DNA from: Massilia sp. Mn16-1_5
Lineage (GTDB): Bacteria; Pseudomonadota; Gammaproteobacteria; Burkholderiales; Burkholderiaceae_D
Assembly: GCF_004798585.1 (NCBI RefSeq)
Contig: NZ_PPXQ01000008.1
Coordinates: 1 to 64,000, forward strand
Direction of reading: 5' to 3'
DNA length: 64,000 nucleotides
This document shows positions 60,493-64,000 of this stretch, one piece after another. Under the pieces are notes generated by a model. The model saw only the letters and a program-made list of their open reading frames with translations, had not been told where the DNA came from and searched no databases. A program made the position numbers and the translations under genes. Every line of letters begins with the position of its first letter. Position 1 is the first letter of the stretch.

Positions 60493-61404
60493 ATGCGCAT
60501 CGCCACCGCCCAATACCAATCGAACATGAACAAGTCGCTCCAGCTGAACCAGGAGCGCATGAGCGACCTGACCCAGAAGATGGCGACCGGGAAGCGCATC
60601 TCGGTGCCGTCGGACGATCCGGTCGACAGCGTGCGCCTGTCGCGCCTGCAGCGCGAGGAAGCTGCCATCACCCAGTACCGCGACAACATCGCCTCGATCA
60701 AGATCCGCCTGTCGAAGAACGAGGGTTATCTCGGCAGCATGGTCAACGACATCTCGGCAGGCCGCGACCAGATCGTCTGGGCGCTCGACGGCAGCAACAC
60801 GCCGGACGACCTGCGCGCCATGGTCAAGCCGCTCGAAGCCTTGCGCGACGGCCTGCTCTTCAGCGCCAACTCGGTCGACCAGGAAGGCCGCTACGTGTTC
60901 TCGGGCACGAACACGGCGACGGCGCCGATCGCCTACAACGCCGCCGCGGCCGCGGGTTCGCGTTACAGCTTCGCCGGCAACACCAACGAACAGCGCGTCG
61001 TGGTCGGCAATGGCCTGACCCAGGTCGCGAACGACAACGTGAAGGGCATCGAGAAGCTGCTGAACCGCCTGGATGCGACCATCGCCACCCTCAACGGCGC
61101 CAGCCTGAACGTCAACGATCCGGCCACCCGCGCCGTGCTGGAAGACAACTTGACCGGCTTCGACGAGGCGCTCGACCTGGTGTCGGGCAAGATCGCTGTC
61201 CTCGGCGGCAAGCAGAACATCCTCGACACGCTCGACGCCAACCATGGTAACGTCAGCCTGTCGAACCAGATGGCCATCACCGACATCGGCCAGCTCGACA
61301 TGGGCGTCGCCGCAACCGAGCTGAACGGTTACTCGACCGCCCTGCAGGCTACCTACAAGGCGTATGGCCGGATTGGTACGCTGTCCCTGTTCTCTGCCCT
61401 GTAA
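60493..61404 (+). CDS. flgL: Hook-filament junction protein FlgL (HAP3)
   Basis: A 303-residue flagellin-like junction protein. The N-terminal RIATAQYQSNMNKSLQLNQERMSDLTQKMATGKRI and the helix pair of the D1 domain are clear, as is the C-terminal ELNGYSTALQATYKAYGRIGTLSLFSAL. It lies 9 bases after flgK. Confidence 0.94.
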   Translation: MRIATAQYQSNMNKSLQLNQERMSDLTQKMATGKRISVPSDDPVDSVRLSRLQREEAAITQYRDNIASIKIRLSKNEGYLGSMVNDISAGRDQIVWALDGSNTPDDLRAMVKPLEALRDGLLFSANSVDQEGRYVFSGTNTATAPIAYNAAAAAGSRYSFAGNTNEQRVVVGNGLTQVANDNVKGIEKLLNRLDATIATLNGASLNVNDPATRAVLEDNLTGFDEALDLVSGKIAVLGGKQNILDTLDANHGNVSLSNQMAITDIGQLDMGVAATELNGYSTALQATYKAYGRIGTLSLFSAL

Positions 61405-61407
61405 TCG

Positions 61408-62454
61408 ATGGACACCACGCTTCGCACCGCATCCACCACGCTTCCAGTCACTACCTCGGTCAACCCGGGTAACGGCGTCGGCCCGGCCAAGACCGTGCCG
61501 GCGCCGCTGCGCACCCAGCCGCTACCGGGCACAACCTCGGACGACGCGCCCGATACCCGCGTCGCCGTTCGTCCTGCCGTGCAGGCGCCGCAGCGCCGCA
61601 GCCACGCCAACTGGGACAATCGCCTGCAAAGCGACGTCGCCAGCGCCCAGCAGGCGCGCGAATACCTCGACCGCGTCGCGGCCCAGCTCGAATCGGTGAA
61701 GGCCGCGCTGAGCGCGAAGATCGCCGGCATGAAGAGCGGCGCGCGCGACCTCGAAGCACGCGCCCGCCAGCTCGGCGCCAGCATCGCCGCCCGTAGCGCG
61801 CAAGCCGGCGGCTCGGTCGATGCCCAGCTCGCGTTCTCGGACGGCGAACCGGCGCAGCAGCGCTTCCGCATCCAGGGCCTGGACGTGGCCACGCTGCAGT
61901 CGTCCGCGCCCCTCTCGCTCGCCTTTTCGGTCGGCGGCGCCGGCGGTCCGCAGCTGGCGGCCAGCCTGGAACCGGGCATGACGGCGGAAGAGATTTCCAC
62001 GCGCCTGGACCGCACCCTCGCGCCCTTGGGCGTGCGCGCCGGCCTGGACAAGCAGAACCGCATCGAATTCAGGACGGCCGAAGCCAACTGGCCTGGCGTG
62101 CGCGACAGCATCGCCATTTCCGGCCGCGGCCGCGTCGCCACCGAAGCCGTGTCGCCCGACCTCAAATTGCAGGACATCGGCACCGGCAACGCCGAAGCGC
62201 TGCGCCAGAGCCTGCGCGAAGTGGTGCAGGCCCTGGAGCGCGTGCGCCGCTCGCAGGATGCCGCCAGCGCCGCGCTGAGCGCCGCCACCCTGCGCGCCGC
62301 CCAGTCCGAACTGAGCGCCGACGACCTCGCCATTTCGGCCCAGGACTTCGCCACCACCGCCGCCAGCCACGACTACGAGTCGCTGCTGGCGATCACGTCG
62401 GCGCTGGTCGGCGTCAGCCGCGAACGCGTGCTGGCCCTGCTCGGCCTGCGCTGA
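61408..62454 (+). CDS. Unknown hook-proximal protein at the LafW position
   Basis: A 348-residue protein 3 bases after flgL, almost certainly in the same transcript. Residues 1-70 are Pro/Thr-rich. Residues 75-135 form a long helix (AQQAREYLDRVAAQLESVKAALSAKIAG). A beta-rich centre (about 140-260) and a C-terminal helical part (LREVVQALERVRRSQDAASAALSAATLR) follow. There is no signal peptide. In E. coli Flag-2 loci lafW, encoding a putative hook-associated protein, follows lfgL. The position matches, but I cannot confirm homology. Confidence 0.7.
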   Translation: MDTTLRTASTTLPVTTSVNPGNGVGPAKTVPAPLRTQPLPGTTSDDAPDTRVAVRPAVQAPQRRSHANWDNRLQSDVASAQQAREYLDRVAAQLESVKAALSAKIAGMKSGARDLEARARQLGASIAARSAQAGGSVDAQLAFSDGEPAQQRFRIQGLDVATLQSSAPLSLAFSVGGAGGPQLAASLEPGMTAEEISTRLDRTLAPLGVRAGLDKQNRIEFRTAEANWPGVRDSIAISGRGRVATEAVSPDLKLQDIGTGNAEALRQSLREVVQALERVRRSQDAASAALSAATLRAAQSELSADDLAISAQDFATTAASHDYESLLAITSALVGVSRERVLALLGLR

Positions 62455-62481
62455 GCGCCCTTCCTCCGCGCCTTTCCTTCT

Positions 62482-63216
62482 CTATCGCGGCCCGCGCGGC
62501 GTCACTGTAATCGTGGTGCCGCGCAGGTCGATGTCGTGCAGCGCGATGCTGCCGAAACTCGGTCCGCTCGTGGCCTGGCCGACGCGGATATTCCTGAACT
62601 TGATCTCGCCGATCGTCGTCGGCAGGCGCAGCGTCACCGAGCCGTCCTTGTTGACGACGGCGCTGGACTGCTCCGGATCGTAGGCCACGTCGCTGACCGA
62701 GGTCTCGGCGTTCAGCAGCCCGGCCAGTGGATTGAACAGCTTCGCCAGTTCGCGCGGCAGGGAAGGCGCAGCATCGGGTGCGTGCGCAGGCAGGTTCGCC
62801 GCCGTCAGCGCCGCCATCTGCAGCTGGGCGCGCAGGGCCTGTTCGCGCAGGCGTTCGCTCAGGTTCCGGTCATCACGGCCCTGCCCCGCCACTTCTCCCA
62901 ACTCCTCGTCGCTCAGTTCACGCTGGGTGCGTGCGCTCGCCACCGCCACGGGCGCCGCGGCCAGCGCCGCATAGGCCTGCAGCGGCGCCAGCAGCGAGGT
63001 GGCCAGCGCGGCCGCCAGGCGCAGGTTGCGCTGGCGCCGCATCGCGCGCCCGATCTGCGCTTGCGTGATCAGCTGCATCGCCGCCAGCACCTCGCCGAGG
63101 CGCTGGCCGGTGCGGTCCTGCTCGCGGATCGCCTGGTCGAGCTGTTCCTGCGAAATCAGGCGCCGGGCGAGCAGGATCTGCCCGAGGCGCGAGTGCTGGC
63201 GCTTGGTCCATTCCAT
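62482..63216 (-). CDS. Membrane protein with tandem MshEN-like c-di-GMP motif
   Basis: A 244-residue protein. Two 24-residue units at residues 11-34 and 40-63 each begin RLG, end in Q and carry the L/I-I-x-Q pattern in the middle (RLGQILLARRLISQ; RLGEVLAAMQLITQ). They are separated by exactly five residues, the layout of the MshEN c-di-GMP-binding domain. The usual glycine at position 10 of each unit is Arg and Gln here, so binding is uncertain. A hydrophobic segment (about 68-92) suggests a membrane anchor, followed by a domain of unknown type. It converges on the flagellar operon and is last in a leftward group. Confidence 0.65.
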   Translation of the reverse strand: MEWTKRQHSRLGQILLARRLISQEQLDQAIREQDRTGQRLGEVLAAMQLITQAQIGRAMRRQRNLRLAAALATSLLAPLQAYAALAAAPVAVASARTQRELSDEELGEVAGQGRDDRNLSERLREQALRAQLQMAALTAANLPAHAPDAAPSLPRELAKLFNPLAGLLNAETSVSDVAYDPEQSSAVVNKDGSVTLRLPTTIGEIKFRNIRVGQATSGPSFGSIALHDIDLRGTTITVTPRGPR

Positions 63217-63231
63217 GCCGTGCTCCCTCGA

Positions 63232-63768
63232 TTACTGCGCGGCCGCGGCGCGAAGGCGCAGCCCGATCCTGGTCTGCAGCTCGGTCAGTTTCGGATTGAC
63301 GCGCGGGCCGTTCGCCCTGGCCACGGCTTCGCCCAGCGCCTTCTGGATGTCCGGCGCCAGCGCCTCGAACTTGGCGCGCACCGGCGACTCCAGGATCGCC
63401 GCCAGCTGTTTGAGCTCGTCCTCGCTGAAGCGCTCGGCCAGCAGCGGCGCCACCGTCGTCTTCACCGTCTCGGCGGTGCTGGCTTTCACCGCGGGCGCCT
63501 CGGCTTCGTAGAACTTCGCGACTTCCGTGCCGATGTCCTTCAGCGCCGCTTCCTGCTTGTCGGGTGCGACCCGGCCCTCCAGCACGACGCGCGCCTGGCG
63601 CAGCGATTCGGCGACCGGCCGCTGCAGCATCTGCAGGCCGACCTGCTCGAGCGGCATCTTCGCCAGCACCCGGTCGACCAGCACCTGCTTGGCAGGAGGA
63701 ACCGCGGCCGGTGCCGCCAGGGCCAGGTTCGAGCTCAGGGCCAGCAGGCCGATTGCGATTCGATACAT
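63232..63768 (-). CDS. DUF2059 family exported protein
   Basis: A 178-residue protein with a signal peptide (about residues 1-18, ending ALAAP). The core FSEDELKQLAAILESPVRAKFEALAPDIQKAL matches DUF2059. Function of the family is unknown. It lies 15 bases upstream of the MshEN-like gene on the same strand and 17 bases after the outer-membrane barrel gene. Confidence 0.78.
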   Translation of the reverse strand: MYRIAIGLLALSSNLALAAPAAVPPAKQVLVDRVLAKMPLEQVGLQMLQRPVAESLRQARVVLEGRVAPDKQEAALKDIGTEVAKFYEAEAPAVKASTAETVKTTVAPLLAERFSEDELKQLAAILESPVRAKFEALAPDIQKALGEAVARANGPRVNPKLTELQTRIGLRLRAAAAQ

Positions 63769-63785
63769 CGTGACACTCCTTCAGG

Positions 63786-64000
63786 TTAGTAGGGCTTGGT
63801 CCAGGACAGGCCGGCATAGCGCACCTTCAGGTCGCCGGCGATGCTGGTGGCCGCATACGGGTTGTAGATGATGTTGAAGAAGCCGTCGCAGTTCAGGTTG
63901 CAGTTGCTGCGCGCCGGGATGTTGTAGCTGCCCTTCATGTAGCTGGCCGCGAGATTCAATTCGCTGCCGTTGTCGAACTTGTAGCGCAGGCCGACGCTGC
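63786..64000 (-). CDS. Outer-membrane beta-barrel protein, C-terminal fragment (cut by window edge)
   Basis: The last 71 codons of a leftward gene run to the window end. The visible part alternates polar and hydrophobic residues as in barrel strands (VGLRYKFDNGSELNLAASYM, then LKVRYAGLSW) and ends in an aromatic residue (TKPY), typical of the final strand. Two cysteines occur in SNCNLNCDG. The start and the family cannot be seen. Confidence 0.6.
   Translation of the reverse strand, partial: SVGLRYKFDNGSELNLAASYMKGSYNIPARSNCNLNCDGFFNIIYNPYAATSIAGDLKVRYAGLSWTKPY

Overview
The window reads as chromosomal DNA of a high-GC betaproteobacterium of the order Burkholderiales, most likely the family Oxalobacteraceae (Massilia-like). 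This placement is an inference from GC-rich codon use and the overall gene content; no rRNA or marker gene in the window settles it.

Layout. (1) 1-442: the right end of an IS481-like element followed by REP-like palindromes. (2) 443-16933: housekeeping and sensory genes. These are a small membrane protein, a TonB-dependent receptor with a DUF2946 partner, acetyl-CoA synthetase, a YqhA/UPF0114 protein, class I fumarase, glutamate racemase, tRNA-His(GUG), a hybrid histidine kinase translationally coupled to a periplasmic binding protein, two small secreted proteins, a methyl-accepting chemotaxis protein and DusA. (3) 17031-28326: one minus-strand sugar island. It encodes all four enzymes that make a CDP-4-keto-3,6-dideoxyhexose (RfbF, RfbG, RfbH, RfbI), an RmlC-type epimerase, an SDR reductase, a DUF707-like protein, a GT32-FkbM fusion, a GT25 enzyme and a TPR-glycosyltransferase. 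(4) 28617-30626: two near-identical tandem flagellin genes, divergent from the sugar island. (5) 30712-62454: an almost complete flagellar gene set in one block. Leftward are flhA-flhB-fliR-fliQ-fliP-fliN-fliM. Rightward are fliE-F-G-H-I-J, fliD-S-T-K-L, a sigma-28 gene, motA, motB, flgM, flgN and a FlgJ-type hydrolase. flgA is leftward, and then come flgB to flgL and a hook-proximal protein of unknown function. (6) 62482-64000: a leftward group with a membrane-anchored MshEN-like protein, a DUF2059 protein and the end of an outer-membrane barrel protein.

How it fits together. The flagellar block follows the gene order of the secondary (lateral, Flag-2) systems described in Vibrio, Aeromonas and E. 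coli: lfhAB-lfiRQPNM, lfiEFGHIJ, lafBCDEFSTU, lfgNMA-L. It carries its own sigma factor and stator, has no che, flhF or flhG genes, has no fliO, and its FliM lacks the N-terminal CheY-binding peptide. The sugar island lies directly against the flagellin genes and contains no O-antigen flippase or polymerase. The best reading is therefore a flagellin glycosylation island that adds a 3,6-dideoxyhexose-containing glycan. A shared promoter-like motif (CACTTAAT-N15-GTCGCC) precedes both flagellin genes and flgK.
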